47,539 bases of DNA, from assembly GCA_023897205.1 (NCBI GenBank), contig JAHWDD010000015.1:1-47539 (forward strand), given 5' to 3'. Every line of letters begins with the position of its first letter. Within the stretch, counting starts at the first letter, position 1. The notes beneath the pieces are model-generated. The model saw only the letters and a list, made by a program, of their open reading frames with translations, searched no databases and was not told where the DNA came from. Both the position numbers and the translations under genes were made by a program. The stretch is from Exophiala sp. HKRS030. Lineage: Eukaryota > Ascomycota > Eurotiomycetes > Chaetothyriales > Herpotrichiellaceae. Positions 22,630 to 35,147 of the stretch are shown here, one piece after another.

Positions 22630-22780
22630 GTATGGTATGATTGGCTGGTTCCAAGCTGCCAAAATTGAGATTTCCTGTATTTTATTCTAAGCATTCCTCC
22701 GGATATCCATTCGTTGTACAGTACAAAGGGTTGGTATTAGTAGACGACAGGGTTTTGAAATTAAGCCATGTAAGTGGCTA
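22630..22780. other. Spacer between the pseudogene and the transposase remnant
   Basis: Non-coding sequence with normal composition. I looked here for a terminal inverted repeat of the mariner-like element and found none that pairs with the sequence beyond 23750. A short hairpin (AGCCA...TGGCT) lies at about 22763-22779. Confidence 0.4.
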
Positions 22781-23749
22781 TCAAATATTCCATCCAGCGT
22801 GTCTGAAATGACCTCTAGCGCTCTGTTTATTGGCTCCTACCATTTCCAGGCACCATGCTAAGTATGCGCTGAATTTTTGCTCAGGATCCTTCAGAAATTT
22901 GGACCAATGCTTCTTAATGCAGGCTTTATACTCCGCAAAGAACTCTTCGATTGGGTGTAAATCAGGCGAATACGGTGGAAGGTACAGCAACTTCACTCCT
23001 GCCGCATCACACAATTGCCGAACCCGCGGCCCTCGATGGAATGAGGCATTATCCATAATCAGCACAGAATGGCGGCCAAGCCATGGTCTGCAGAACGTCA
23101 GCAGCTGCTCAATGAACTCCTCAAACAATGGGCTGTCGGTGCTGCCCTAATATATGCGTGAATGCAAGATACCCCTAACGTCAATGCAGGAAGGATATGA
23201 AAGCGTTGCCCTCGAGGTAACTGGGCCACTTGGACGGGCGTAGTTCCAAGTGGAGACCAGCCCATTCGTCGGTATACTAATCTATTATCGCCGCCGGTTT
23301 CATCGACATAGATTACATGTTCTGGATCAAATGGGCTAGGTCATACAAGTAAAGGTCCCGCAAATCTGGGTTACGGTCCCTAGCTACTTGCTGAGCCACC
23401 TTTCTCGACCGCCCAGCCCTTTTTAAAGTCCTGCTTATTGTAGAGGGGTCACTAGGCGCCCAGAAATGTCCCGTAGGAAAACAATCATGTCGTCGAACTG
23501 TAAGTAGGGTTTATCTTTGAGGAGATCAAGCAGTGAAGCCAACATATCGGAAGTGATGGCTCTAGGTCGCCCGCCTCGGTCGTCGCAAGGTGTGGTCGTC
23601 CTGCCATAGCGACGAATGTTGGCTCGCACTGTCCTCACGGTCCGACTGCTGCATTTTGCAATGGCCGCTATGGCCTCGTCTTCATGTGATCCATGAAGGA
23701 TCATGTGTTCAAGTATTTCATGCTGGGATGGCGCAAGATTGGGTGCCAT
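22781..23749 (-). pseudogene. Tc1/mariner-type transposase (DDE_3 family), frameshifted
   Basis: The start is ATG at 23749-23747 (MAPNLAPSQHEIL). The N-terminal helix-turn-helix follows (residues ~5-60: ILEHMILHGSHEDEAIAAIA, RTVRANIRRYG). A frame change near 23455 leads to STISRTLKRAG, then another near 23327 to EHVIYVDETGGDNR with the first catalytic Asp. After a change near 23180 and a TAG near 23140 (Gln in relatives), the last part reads FEEFIEQLL, then VLIMDNASFHRG with the second Asp. YSPDLHPIEEFF follows with the final acidic residue. All three catalytic acidic positions can still be recognised, but at least three frameshifts and a stop make it inactive. Terminal inverted repeats and TA duplications were not identified. 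Confidence 0.82.
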
Positions 23750-23812
23750 TGTGCAGGCGCACCCCAGATTAGCACACAGGAAGAGTGCCGCCACGCGCCA
23801 CGCGGGGAACAC

Positions 23813-24614
23813 ATGACCATGTGGCCAACATTATGGTCGGTGTGCTAGGAACACCGTGTCTTCTTCCGATGCCGTCTCGCGCGTAGTTCTCGAATCTTCT
23901 CTGGCGCCCTCACATTACGGCGAAACACTATAGTCGCCCTAGCGATTCTTCGATTTCGGTGGATCAAATCTGTGCTTGGTGTTTGCTCCCTACTCCGCAA
24001 TGGGGCGAACGTTTTCGACCGCTAGGGTTTACAGTCGATTGCAAAACTTGCTTCAGGTTTGCAAACTGTCTGGAACTTTACGTGCCCCACAAAAGCATTC
24101 ACTGTAACCTGTGCTAATCTGAAGATGGTAAAGGGTACCCAGTATTAGGCCAGTAAGAATGGCTGGTCTAGTATTGGTGACAGCCCACCCATTTTCTAAT
24201 GACGATGCTGCTATTACAGCAATTTTCTCTTGGCCATCTCCACAACCACCTGTTTTCGCGGTACATCAGTCCTTTGCTGAATAATTTTGATTATGCAATA
24301 CCTCAACTGGCTTTACCGTATTCTGCTGCACCTAACTTGCACGTTGGAGAGGGTAGAAGTTGGAGCAATTCAGGACTAGAAACCAGGATGGAATTTGTCA
24401 CATGGCTTGGAGGCTTCAGCCGCATCATGGCAATAGGCGCCCGCCCCCAACTCAAGGCTTGCGCTTGCGTTTCATCCTGGTCGATGATTCCTGACATGAT
24501 TATTCTTCATTCTTTCGAATAGAGCGCAACGGCTCAGTGAGTGAATCTCAACTTTTCAAGCCTGCATTAGCCAAACGTGCACAACCTCTCCCACCCAAAC
24601 AATCTATCTCTATT
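23813..24614. other. Spacer and probable promoter region of the NLR-like gene
   Basis: Normal-composition DNA between the transposase remnant and the NLR-like gene. A 107-codon open frame at 24199-24522 on the + strand has no recognisable motif and lies where the promoter and leader of the downstream gene would be, so I do not call it a gene. No clear TATA box was picked out. Confidence 0.4.
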
Positions 24615-27600
24615 ATGTCTAATCCTCAAAATTATTCTGTCGGCTGGATCTGTGCTATAAGTACTGAGTACGTCGCGGCGCAAGCCTTCCTCGACGAGAA
24701 ACACGAGGGTCCGGAGTACGTGTCCAAAAATGACAACAATGACTACACGTTGGGAAGAGTTGGGAAACATAATGTCGTCGTCGCCGTCGCACCTGATGGG
24801 GAATACGGGACACAATCCGCAGCAACGGTAGCAAGAGATATGAAGCATAGCTTCCCTAATATTCGCATTGGCCTGATGGTAGGCATTGCTGGTGGTGTAC
24901 CTAGCCAAAGACATGATATTCGACTGGGTGACATCGTCGTGAGCTCGCCTAAGGATGGCAAAGGCGGAGTATTCCAATATGACTTCGGCAAACAGAGGCA
25001 AGATCAGAACTTTAAAACGACTGGGTTCTTAAATCAGCCACCACCTCTTTTGCGGACTACGGTGGCCGGGCTTCGAACCCAATACGAGAGTGATGGTCAT
25101 GGCCTTGGAAAAGCCATCAGTGATGCTCTTAACAAGAAACCCCGACTACAGAAGAAGTATTGCCGACCCAGTCCAGATTCTGACAGACTCTACTTGTCTC
25201 ATATTGCTCACCCTTTGAACGATGACAGAGTGTGTTTTGAAGCTTGTGATTCAGACCCATCAAAACTCGTTATCCGCTCTCCAAGAAAGGCTGACGAGGA
25301 TGATCCATCCATACATTACGGATTAATTGCGTCGGCAAATCGAGTCATGAAAGACGCCCAGTTTCGAGATACTGCAGCGAAGCAAGATGTTCTATGCTTC
25401 GAGATGGAGGCAGCAGGCTTAATGAACCATTTTCCTTGCCTGGTTATTCGTGGAATATGTGACTACTCAGACTCACATAAAAACAACCAGTGGCAGGGCT
25501 ATGCGGCAATGGCGGCTGCTGCATATGCAAAGGATCTTCTCTATAGAATTGCGCCAAACAGAGTCGAGGTAGAGAAACCAATTGCCAAGGTTGTTGATGG
25601 TTAGTTCAGCTCGGATGATGTCAATCCACGGGGTTAGTTTGAGGCTGACTTTTTATTGGTTCTCAGTGATTCGTGAAGATATATTGTGCATGCGCAAAGA
25701 TATTTTGCATTCCACTAAGATGACCTCAGGTGCGTTTACGTTTTCCTGTTTATAAAACGTCCACACCGATTGATAAGTCAAAGATGATATGGTGTCCAAA
25801 GCTCTCAGTTGGCTTTCCCATTTACAGTATTACTCCACCCAGATTGACAATTACAAGCAGCGCCACGAAGGATCCTTATCATGGTTTCTACAAGAGCAGA
25901 AGTTTCAAGAGTGGGTGTCCCAGAACAACACGACTTTATTCTGTCCAGGGATACAGGGAGCTGGGAAGACCATTCTCGCGGCAACTGTCGTCCATCATCT
26001 TCTTGACCAAACATCTACATATACAGAAAATACTGGGCTGGCTTGGGTCTACTTCAGCTTTAAATCAAGGCTTTCGCAAAATCTAGACCAAGTTCTCGGC
26101 AGCATATGTTCGCAACTGGCTCGCCACCGAGAAGATTTGACATGCCATGTCTTGAAATTCTATCAAATGGCCAATAACGGCGCAACTCCTGTAAGCTACT
26201 TTGATATAGTCCAGCTGTTGGGTCAATGTGGGCACAAATACCAAAAAATCTACTTGATCTTGGATGCACTGGACGAGTTTGGCGGAGAAGATATGGAACG
26301 AATGGAGCTCCTTAGCGAGCTCTGGAAGTTTTTACCATATCTGAACGTTCTGATCACGTCACGACCGATTCCCAGCATCGAGAGTTACTTTACCCAGGCC
26401 CTTAAGATCCAAGTTGTGCCTCAAGAGGCAGATATACTTTTATATGTCCGTGCAGTACTCGAAGAACCTGTTTTCAAAAGATATACGGACACTGATGAGG
26501 AGTTTAAACTCCAAATTGAAAGGTCTGTGGTTGAGAAAAGTGATGGAATGTAAGCAACTTCGGGCGAAGATGTTCTTGGAAACTTGTATTTGTTAACTCC
26601 AACAGGTTTCTTTCAGCGAAACTGCACATGAATACATTGCGAAAGAAGGCAAGGTATAATAAAATGACACTCAGTGAGGCAGTCCGCAATCTCCCAAAAG
26701 AATTGGATCAGACATATCACGATTCTTTGCAACGTATCAACTCTCAAGATCTCGACGATGCGCTACTTGCCAAACAAGTTTTGGCCTGGATATACCTGTC
26801 ACATTCAGTTATGACCGTGCGAACCCTTCAGCAAGCACTTTCAGAGCAAAGAGGAATGAATCCGGAATGCGAGGACGCTCTGATCGACCCAGAGCTACTT
26901 GTGTCGGTGTGTGCCGGTCTTGTTGTTGCAGACGAAGAAAGCCAGCTCATTAGACTTGTTCACTATACAGCCGAGGAATTCTTCAAGCGGTTCTTCCACA
27001 AATTATTTCCTGACGCTGCGAGACAGATAAATACAATCTGCTTGCGCTACTCACTCACGTCAGGTTGTCTCGATCGGCTTATGAATGAATTGAGGTTTAC
27101 AGGTGGATCCCGGCACTCGCACTACGTGCGGAAGGAGAATAGAATAAGAATTCAAGAAGAAAATGAGTTATACTATGACACGGTTCCGTTTTCGGCATAC
27201 GCGCTGTTCCATATTGGTATCTGCGCCTCAAATACTGCCAGAAAGAACAGCAAAATACGGAAACGTCGCCGAAATCAGGATATAAACGGCAAGTGGCTGA
27301 GTCATCACCCTATTCCGTCGGGTTACTTAGAACAAGCCTACAGCATTGTCTTAAAAAATGAAAATCTAAACCTAAGGGCGGCCGTCTTTTTTCAGGATGA
27401 AGCTGACTTTCGCCGCATACTCAGCACCTTAAACCTCAAATCTTGTCCCTTGCTACTATCAGATTGCCTTGCATATGCGACCTTGCGAGGCTATGACGAA
27501 ATTGTTAGGCTCCTTCTGGAAGTGAACACCAATGTTGATAGAAGGTACAGTGTTAGAGTACCTTCAATTGAATGTGGATCGTCAGAAAACACAGACTATA

Positions 27601-27704
27601 ATTATCTAGAGCTAGCCAGGTTAAGTGAGAATGAGACCACTATCAAGCTCATTCTCGAAAAATGTCCTGAATTAGTTCATTCGCAAGCACAGAAAAAAGA
27701 TTGA
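24615..27704 (+). CDS. NLR-like STAND protein: PNP_UDP - NACHT - short ankyrin-like end (four exons)
   Basis: Exons 24615-25599, 25667-25729, 25784-26549 and 26606-27704 join to 2913 bases, 970 residues, with no stop. Residues 1-~325 are a nucleoside-phosphorylase-like (Pfs) domain: [11 protein letters not shown] at the start, [35 protein letters not shown]. Residues ~350-610 are a NACHT NTPase: P-loop GIQGAGKT at 405-412, Walker B LILDALDE near 508-515, LITSRP near 538. [11 protein letters not shown] helix follows across intron 3, then [10 protein letters not shown] and VHYTAEEFF blocks typical of the winged-helix part of fungal NACHT proteins. Residues ~890-960 hold one or two weak ankyrin-like repeats, fewer than most relatives. 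Such proteins act in fungal allorecognition and cell-death control; the ligand here is unknown. An in-frame ATG at 24537 would add 26 residues; relatives usually start close to the VGWICA block, so 24615 is preferred. Confidence 0.88.
25600..25666 (+). other. Intron 1 of the NLR-like gene (67 bp)
   Basis: Donor GTTAGT at 25600 and acceptor CTCAG ending at 25666, with a GCTGAC branch site about 20 bases upstream of the acceptor. Without this intron the frame stops at TAG 25602-25604, which would cut the protein off after the Pfs domain. Confidence 0.75.
25730..25783 (+). other. Intron 2 of the NLR-like gene (54 bp)
   Basis: Donor GTGCGT at 25730 and acceptor CAAAG ending at 25783. Removing it joins the 63-base exon 2 in frame to the [11 protein letters not shown] block that precedes the NACHT domain in this family. 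The branch site is weaker (TTGATAA). Confidence 0.65.
26550..26605 (+). other. Intron 3 of the NLR-like gene (56 bp)
   Basis: Donor GTAAGC at 26550, branch-like GTTAAC about 15 bases before the acceptor, and acceptor AACAG ending at 26605. Splicing restores the conserved [10 protein letters not shown] stretch; unspliced, the frame stops at once with TAA. Confidence 0.85.
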
Positions 27705-28617
27705 GGGTATTAAGAAGCCTGAAGAGGACTCAAGGAGCGGTGAGAGATTGAAATATGTGATGGAGCTACCATAGATAGGAGCACTGAAAAGGCCAGAGCA
27801 CAGAAGCGCAGCTTCAGTACCCATAGAGATAGGTGAATGAGCCAGTTGTACCATAGACCGTTCACTTGGCGTTAACGAGGTTCAGCTTTTGTTCTTCCTG
27901 GCTAGATGAGGCGCCGGAGGCTGAAAATTTTCGGGTTCAAAGCATCGAGTTTCATACTCCGTAGACAAAAACGAGTGGTAATGATGTTGAATAAAACCTT
28001 CGACACACCAAGCCTCCCCTATAGATCCACCATATTGTGTGGTCAGTATTTCATATGCCACCAAGAATGGTTGTAGTAAATCTTGAGTGCGGAATATACT
28101 TATAGCAGCATTGTCATTAGAAATTCTAGAAGCTGTCACACAGCGTAGGTAAGACATATCTTCACGACTTTATTTCCGATGCGATAGGTCTCTGCACTCA
28201 TGCCGACCATGAGCAGCTCAATGTCGTCCACCATTGGTGCATGTCTGACAGTATTGCAGAACTATAGTACTCTTTACCACGTACAATGATGAGCAAAGGA
28301 GGTCAGGAGTATACAGTACCGCAAGTAAACGATCAAGGCTATTGTATTGTACAGCAAAGGTCATGGCTCAGGAGGTAAATGCACAGGTGCGAAAGAGGTG
28401 GTTGTAACACGATGTCTTGGCAACCCCTTTTTCTCAAGGTGCACAGCTCAGGTAATTTTTAGCTGAGACGGTCAGTACCAAATAAAGTAATTTACAGCAC
28501 AGGATAGAGCTGTTATGCTGTATTGATATTTTTGTAATCATTGGCTCTTTAACCGGACACACTATACTATTTTTGGACTCGACGGACGCTAACTATCCCC
28601 ACTCCTAGCCAAAGAAA
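27705..28617. other. Right part of the non-RIP island, mostly non-coding
   Basis: Downstream region of the NLR-like gene, with an AATAAA at about 27989 as a possible but distant poly(A) signal. A 91-codon - strand frame is listed separately. Normal composition ends abruptly at the hAT terminal repeat at 28618. Confidence 0.5.
27882..28157 (-). CDS. Hypothetical small ORF, doubtful
   Basis: A 91-residue open frame on the - strand, converging with the NLR-like gene. No motif is recognised. It contains plausible protein-like stretches (LLQPFLVAYEILTTQYGG, EAWCVEGFIQHHYHSFL) and may be a short unknown gene or an exon remnant. Kept only as a possibility. Confidence 0.2.
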   Translation of the reverse strand: MSYLRCVTASRISNDNAAISIFRTQDLLQPFLVAYEILTTQYGGSIGEAWCVEGFIQHHYHSFLSTEYETRCFEPENFQPPAPHLARKNKS

Positions 28618-28660
28618 TAGGCCTTGACATAGGTCGGGTTAGGGTCAGGGTTTCCGGGTT
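28618..28660 (+). repeat. Left terminal inverted repeat of the hAT element
   Basis: Pairs with 35148-35190 in reverse complement. This copy still has CpA and TpG (for example TTGACATAGG) and is less RIP-mutated than the right copy (TTAATATAGG). Confidence 0.75.
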
Positions 28661-28770
28661 AGGGTCCGGTTTTTGGGTCGAACTTAGGGTCGGCAACCCG
28701 ACCCGAAAACCCGTTTAGGTAGGTTAGGTAAAGCCCTAACCTAACCCGAAACCCGTTCGGGCTACCCGAA
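28634..28770. repeat. Subterminal GGGTTAGGGT repeats of the hAT element
   Basis: GGGTTAGGGT and variants occur repeatedly just inside the left end, together with the opposite-strand form (CCCTAACCTAACCC, ACCCGACCCG) at about 28697-28765, so the region can fold into hairpins. hAT elements commonly carry short subterminal repeats bound by their transposase. The unit resembles the telomere repeat TTAGGG, but the spacing is irregular. Confidence 0.7.
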
Positions 28771-29199
28771 GATTACGTAAAGATTACGTAAAGATAGCTT
28801 AGCGGAGCTTAGTATTAGTAGTATATTTTAGTCTAAGTAGATACTAGAAAGGCTAGGTATTATAATAAGTATTACTATTTATATTTACTAGTAATCTTAG
28901 TCTATCTAAGGTTAGTTTCTATTAAGAATATAATTACGCTAACTAAGTATTCGAGTAGAGCCTTATATTAATACTATCGCTAATATCGTTATACTAGTCC
29001 TTAATAGTATAAGTATTAGTATTAGTAGTAATATATACTCTTTATTAGCCGGTTTAATATTCTCCTTATCTTCGCTTATAAGATAATAAAAACGATCCTC
29101 CTTAGGAACTTTATTCTCGCTTTTACTAGTAATATTAGACTAAATATTATTATCTTTAAGATCTAATATTAATTAAGAGAGATAAAACTCTTCCTTTAT

Positions 29200-31900
29200 T
29201 AAGAATTAATTTATATATATTAGTATTATAAGTAGTTATATAATCTTAAGTTTTAGACTATATTATTAGTATAAGTAAATATCTCTAGTAATATTAAATA
29301 AACGCTTAATACTAACTCCTATAGTAGAAATATTAAGAATATCTTTTATAATAGCTATAAGAGTCGGCTATTTCTATTAAGCTATTTACTAATACTAAAG
29401 AGTATTAAATAAATTAAGACTAAAATCTAAGTACTATTAGTAATACTTAAAGTAATACTTCTAAAGGGGTAGATATATAATAAATATCCTATAAATACTT
29501 ATTAAGTTTAAAGAATAAAGTTCTTAGAGTAGATAACTTAGTACGTTATTATTTCGAGAGTAGTCGACTTAATCCTTTATTATCTTAACGCTTTAAGGTA
29601 CCCCTTAATATTAAGGATCTACTACTACTAAGCTCTCGCGTTAATTCTCGTAAGATAATTAGTTCTAGTTAATTAATAGCTTCCGATAGTTTAGAATTTA
29701 AGCTATTTAATATAAATACTAAAGAATCTAATTTAAGATTAATCTCCTAAGCTTAAGGCTTCTTAGTATATTATTCTAATATTTTAGCTAAATATAAATA
29801 ATATTTATCTTACTATAAAAGATAGATTAGTAATACTTATAGTAATAATTAGAAACTTACTTATAAAAATAATTAAGGTCCGTCTTCTTTCTACTACTTA
29901 GTTTTAAAGAGAGCTAATTTATACTCTAGTAATAAAATTATAATAATTATATATATTTCGCTAATATAATCTTTAGTATAACTATAATACTAATTTAACT
30001 TTTAATATACTTTATATAAAGCTTCTTAAAGTTAAATCTTCTATATTATAGTCTTTCTTATTAATAGTTTAATTTAGTTATTAAGATAATTAAAAAGAAT
30101 ATTATAAATAAGGAATATCTAATATACTATAGAACTATTAGTTAACTTACTAATCGCTATTATATATATATTAAATAGATAAAGAATTTTAATAAAATAG
30201 TTAATATACTTCTACTCTATTATTAATAAAGTAATAATTTTCTCTTTCGGGTATTAAATAGTAAATTAAGTAATAGTATTTTTAAGCTTCTATACCCGTT
30301 ATAATATTTATAAGGTAGAATTCTAGCGAGTTATAATATCTTAAATAAGATTAAGTAGATTCCGATAAATCTAATAGATATAGAATTTCTCGCGCCGCTA
30401 AGGATTTAAATTTATTTTAATAATAATATCGCGAAGCTATTAATATAAGTATAGTAATAAATATTATAAATAGTAAAACTTACTTTCTTTAGTATCTATA
30501 GGGCTCTATCTCCTTTACTTATAATAGTATAAATCTTAGAAATATTATTCTTATCCTACTCTATAATTACTCTTTTATTTTTAGCCTTTATTTTAATAAC
30601 CTTAATTAGATAATTTAGCGCGAGTTAAATAATATATACTAAATACGAAATATAGGTTATAAATAAAGTTTCTAGGTTATTATAAATAATCGAAATCCCT
30701 ATCTATAAGTATTTTACTATAGTACTATTATTTATAATATTATTACTCGTTAGAGTAATAATTCTTATTAGATTAATATTATTCTTATTAAATATATTAA
30801 GAATTATTTTAGTAAGAGTCTAACTAGAATACTAACTATAAATATACTTAAACCTAAGTAGAACTTCTTAATAGGACTAGCTATTATCGATAAAGTAGCT
30901 AGTAACTAGTTAGCTTTAACTATTATACTTATAGAAAGGATTATATCCGATAATCGTAAGAAAGGTAAGCTTATTAGGGCTTATTTAATAGTCTATAATA
31001 ATAAATACTCGTATATTACTTAATAGAAACGTAAATACTCGATTATATAAAATATTAACTTTAGCTCTAATCTCGCGTTAAAGTTACTTACTTAAAATAA
31101 CCTCTAGTAGATTACTTACTAAAGCTTAAAACGTAATTCTAATAAGTTTTTAAAATATAGAATAGTTAACTATATTAAATAATATATAAAGACTTACGAT
31201 AGTTATAATAAGCTATTAAATAAAACTCTCTTAAGAGTAAACGCCTAAACTTAGAATAAATAAATTATTTATCTATAAAATAGATTAGCTAAACTAAAAA
31301 TAGTAATACCTAAAGTAATAATTAAATACCTAGGGTTAAAGATATTAATAAAGACTATTTAGGCCTATTTCCTTTAATACTTAAGTATATTATTAAGTAT
31401 TTAGGTACTATATAAGTACGGACGTTCTAGTATTATAAATATTTAGATATTATAGTTCTATCTTATAGTAAATATACTATATATAGGGTTCTCTATTTAA
31501 GATATATATAATAGACCTAAAGAATTACTAGTAACTAGAGTACTTATTCTTAATATTCTAGAAGAGGGTAACGGCTAGAAATTAATATCGCTATACCGTT
31601 ATTTCCTACTAGCTATTCTAGATATTAGAGAGTTTTTTATTCTAAACTATAGACGTTTAATTTTTATAATAGTTACTATATATAGTACGCTTAATAGCTA
31701 GAGGAAGAATATAGAAGTCTATCGAAGGATTATCCTTAATTATAATAGAACTACTATTCCTATAGATTAATAATAATATTATAAATAATCTAGATAATAG
31801 ATTTTAAACTTATAATTAAACTTATAATACTTAATATAATACTTAGGTATAGGCCTTCTAAAGTACTATATAAAATAATAGATATATATATTTAAAAGTT
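29200..31900 (-). pseudogene. hAT transposase, RIP-destroyed
   Basis: On the - strand, the part at about 30350-30680 reads LNYLIKVIKIKAKN, then ISKGDRAL, then RFIGIYLILFKIL; relatives have an LHLALN...HISKGDRA...RWNSTYLML series. The C-terminal dimerisation region is at about 29240-29370 (ELVLSVYLILLEIFTY for an original VSVERLF...ARDI type block). Stops are TAA or TAG at former Gln or Trp codons, and Cys, His and Trp positions are mutated. The 5' (right) edge is uncertain. It is not functional. Confidence 0.7.
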
Positions 31901-34900
31901 TAATATATTATAGTAAATAGTTAGAGATTAACTAAAAGTCTTAATATAGAAATAGCTATTTTTATATTAAGCTTTTTAATAGGTCCTAGGTATTAATTTA
32001 AATATTATAAGTTAGAATATTATAGTATTTAAAGAATAGTACTAGGGCTTAGAAGTAAATAATCTCGCTTAATAAAAAGTTAAGTAATACTATTATAATA
32101 TTAATTATAATATCTAATTAAGTATTAGTATAGCTTAATACTAAATAACTTTAACTTTAAATCTTAACTTAAAGCTAGTTAATTCCTCTAGATACTATAA
32201 AATATTCTATAGAACTTATTCTATATTAAGTTATAGGAAGTATTCTTATAAAGAAGATAATTCTACTATCTAGGAATAAAGCTTTTACTTAAAAAAGCCT
32301 TAAGTACCTTTTTATAATTTTTACCCTAATTACTTTAAGGCTTAAATTTATTCTTAAAGTACTACTATAAATTATTATTAGGCTACTATTTAGGAAATTT
32401 TAGAAGATTTATCTATTTATTCTAATTAATACCCTAAAGGAATTAAAGAAGACTCTTATTTTATAGAGAGAGATAAAGCTCGAGTATATATATATTAGCT
32501 ATAATAAGTTAGTAATACTCTTTATAATATTAGAGAGAGTTTAGCGTATCCGCTTTAAGAAGTTACTATTTAGGGGTAAGCTAATTCTAATTCTCTTACT
32601 TTATACTTCCTAAATAACTAAGAACCTTAAACTTCTAATTAAGTTTCTATAGAAGACTATTAACCTCTCTTCGCTAGATAATTTAAATTATATTTTCTTA
32701 ACTTATAATTTTTAAATAAAGTCTAGCTTTATTAGTAATACTTATTATAATAATTTAAAATAAGGCTTACTTCTAACGCTTATAAGTAGAAATAATATTT
32801 ATCTTTATTATAGCCTATATAAATTAAGAGATTATAACTTAACTATTAATAATAGTAGTAATAAGTATTTAATTAAGGTCTTCTTTCTCTAGTAGACCTA
32901 CTTTATTAATAGCTAAACCCTTATTATTACTATCTATATTATCTTAAAGGAGTTTTAAGTTAAGACTTATAGTATTATATTTTATATAAATTATAGCTAG
33001 AAACTCTATTATTTAAGCTTTTTTTTCTTCTAGTATCTCCTTTTTAGCTTATAGTCTATTCTTAATAAAGGCTTTAGTATATCTACTATATTCTCTAAAT
33101 ATTATTAGTCTCCTAATTATTATAAAGAATATTATAATTCTTATCTCTTTTTAAGAATATTATATATAATAATAGCTTTATAGTCTACTTACTCTTATAG
33201 GTTTATTACTTAATAGTTTACTCTTTTCTTTAAAGCTAACTTTATCTTACTAATAATAGACCGCTCTATAATATTTATATAATAAATTTTTCGTTAAATT
33301 AATATTATAGTAGTAATTCTAGCTTACTTTTAAACTATATTTAGGTTTATTAAATATTCTTTAGGAGCTTTTCTCTTAATTTCTACTTCGCTACTAACTT
33401 TACGGCCGCGCCGAGCTAGTTATAAAGCCTATTAAAGATCTATAAGTTAAGCTAATTTAGAATATATAATTTAAGAGAGTATTATATCTTAGGGGCTAAA
33501 TATTATAATAATTAATATAATATCTTAACTCTCTATTAGTACTAACCTTAAGAGTAATAAAAGAGTTATTATAAAAAAATCTTCCTCTTCTTCTTTAATA
33601 TTAACTATATTAATATCTTCTATAGGGTTACTATTTTAATTTATAATTATAGAGAATTATAATATTCTAAGTAATAACTAGGATCTTATATTAAAGAAGA
33701 AGAAGGTTAATTTCGTACTAAAAAAAAAAAGAATAGAAGGAAGATAAAGAAGAAGAGAAAGAAGATAAATAAGAAGAGAATAAGGAAGAGATTAATTAGC
33801 TTTATTTACTAATATAGTATTATTTACTAATACTATAGTAAATAAAGTAAAAATTTTTATTACTTTACTTTATACCTCTTATTTATCTTTATTATATCTC
33901 CTATAGTTAATCTTAAATCTATTCGTTTTTTATTTTATCTTTTCCTTCTTACTCTTCTTACTTACTTATCTACTCTTTTCTCTATTAATTATAATATCTA
34001 TTATAATACTCTCTTCTCTTCTTTCTATTACCCTAAATTTAATTTAATAAGGAAAATAATATTTTTAAATCCTCTATAGTAAGAGATTATAATACTTAAA
34101 GTAATACTATAAAATTATACTCTATAATAGCTTAACTAGTAATAGTCGAATCTTCTACTATTTAGTAAAACTATATTTAGGTAGTAATATAACTAACTAT
34201 AACGAAGACTATAATTTCCTAAAAATAATCTACTAGAAAATAATTAAGAAAGGCTATTAAAAAAACTATTAAAAAATCTATAATTAAAAAGGCTACTACT
34301 AAAGTTACTACTACTAGAAGAGCTAAAAAGGGAAATAAATAAAGAATTCTTATCGGTATAGATAAGGATAGAAAGAGGTACTATAAAGATATACCTAAAA
34401 GTAAGTTATAATTATTACTTTAAGTATTACTATCTTACTAACTCTATAAAGTTAAAGTACTAAAGGATATTAAACGATATTAAAAGAATATTAATCTTCT
34501 TATTCTAAAGGTACTATTTATAAGGCTTATTTAAGAGATTACTATAGATTATAAATAAAATATTAAATTTACGGCTAATACTCTTAATAGTTTATAGAAG
34601 GTATTTAAGGCTATACTTATTAAACTAATAGAAGATATATAAATACTAGATATTACTTTAGGTATTATTATTCTAACCTTATACTAGATACTAATCTCTA
34701 TACTATTTATACTAATAGAGTTATTATTTAAGCTAAGAATATAAGGCTTACTTATAAACTTAATACTTATAGTACTTATAGTCTATAATTTAGTACTTAG
34801 GATTCTCTAAATTAAGTATTTAACCTTAAGTATTAGTCTTTAGTCTTAAGCTATAATAGCTAAATAATAACTTTAATAATTTAATTTTATAACTTATAAT

Positions 34901-35147
34901 ATTTTCTAACTTTTCCGTTCTATAATTTCTTAATACTAGTCTTCTATACTTTTAGACCTAACTAAGAATAAGACTTTAATCTTAATTATAATACCTATAG
35001 TAATACTAACCCTCTATCTAAGATTCGTATAATAAGTCTCGCTATTAAAGTCGGCTTTATATAAAAATAGGAGCGTTTCTATATTAAGACCTTTACTAAG
35101 CCCTAATTATAACTTATAGTATAGTCCCTACTTTTATTTAGATAGAA
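31901..35147. other. RIP-mutated interior of the hAT element, unresolved
   Basis: Very TpA-rich. A + strand frame at about 32725-33000 is nearly open (NNIYLYYSLYKLRDYNLT and similar), and a basic Lys/Arg/Thr-rich stretch is readable at about 34290-34360 (KVTTTRRAKKGNK). A purine-rich run (A10, then GAAGAAGAGAAAGAAG-like) lies at about 33720-33790. No family was recognised. It may be a second gene of the element or a nested insertion. Confidence 0.4.

Noticed and set aside
22830..23150. 106-codon + strand ORF
   Set aside because: It is antisense to the DDE part of the mariner-type transposase, whose catalytic motifs are clear on the other strand.
22640..24180. Terminal inverted repeats for the mariner-type element
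   Set aside because: I compared both flanks for TA-flanked inverted repeats and found only short chance matches.
24199..24522. 107-codon + strand ORF upstream of the NLR-like gene
   Set aside because: No motif or homology is recognisable, and it sits where the promoter and leader of the NLR-like gene should be.
24567..25001. 144-codon - strand ORF
   Set aside because: Shadow of the Pfs domain coding sequence.
24615..25604. Stand-alone phosphorylase gene ending at TAG 25602
   Set aside because: The stop lies inside a good intron (GTTAGT donor, GCTGAC branch, CTCAG acceptor), and splicing gives the standard PNP_UDP-NACHT order in one frame.
28634..28770. Interstitial telomere or chromosome end
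   Set aside because: The TTAGGG-like units are irregular, occur on both strands and lie just inside a transposon inverted repeat; the sequence continues normally on both sides.
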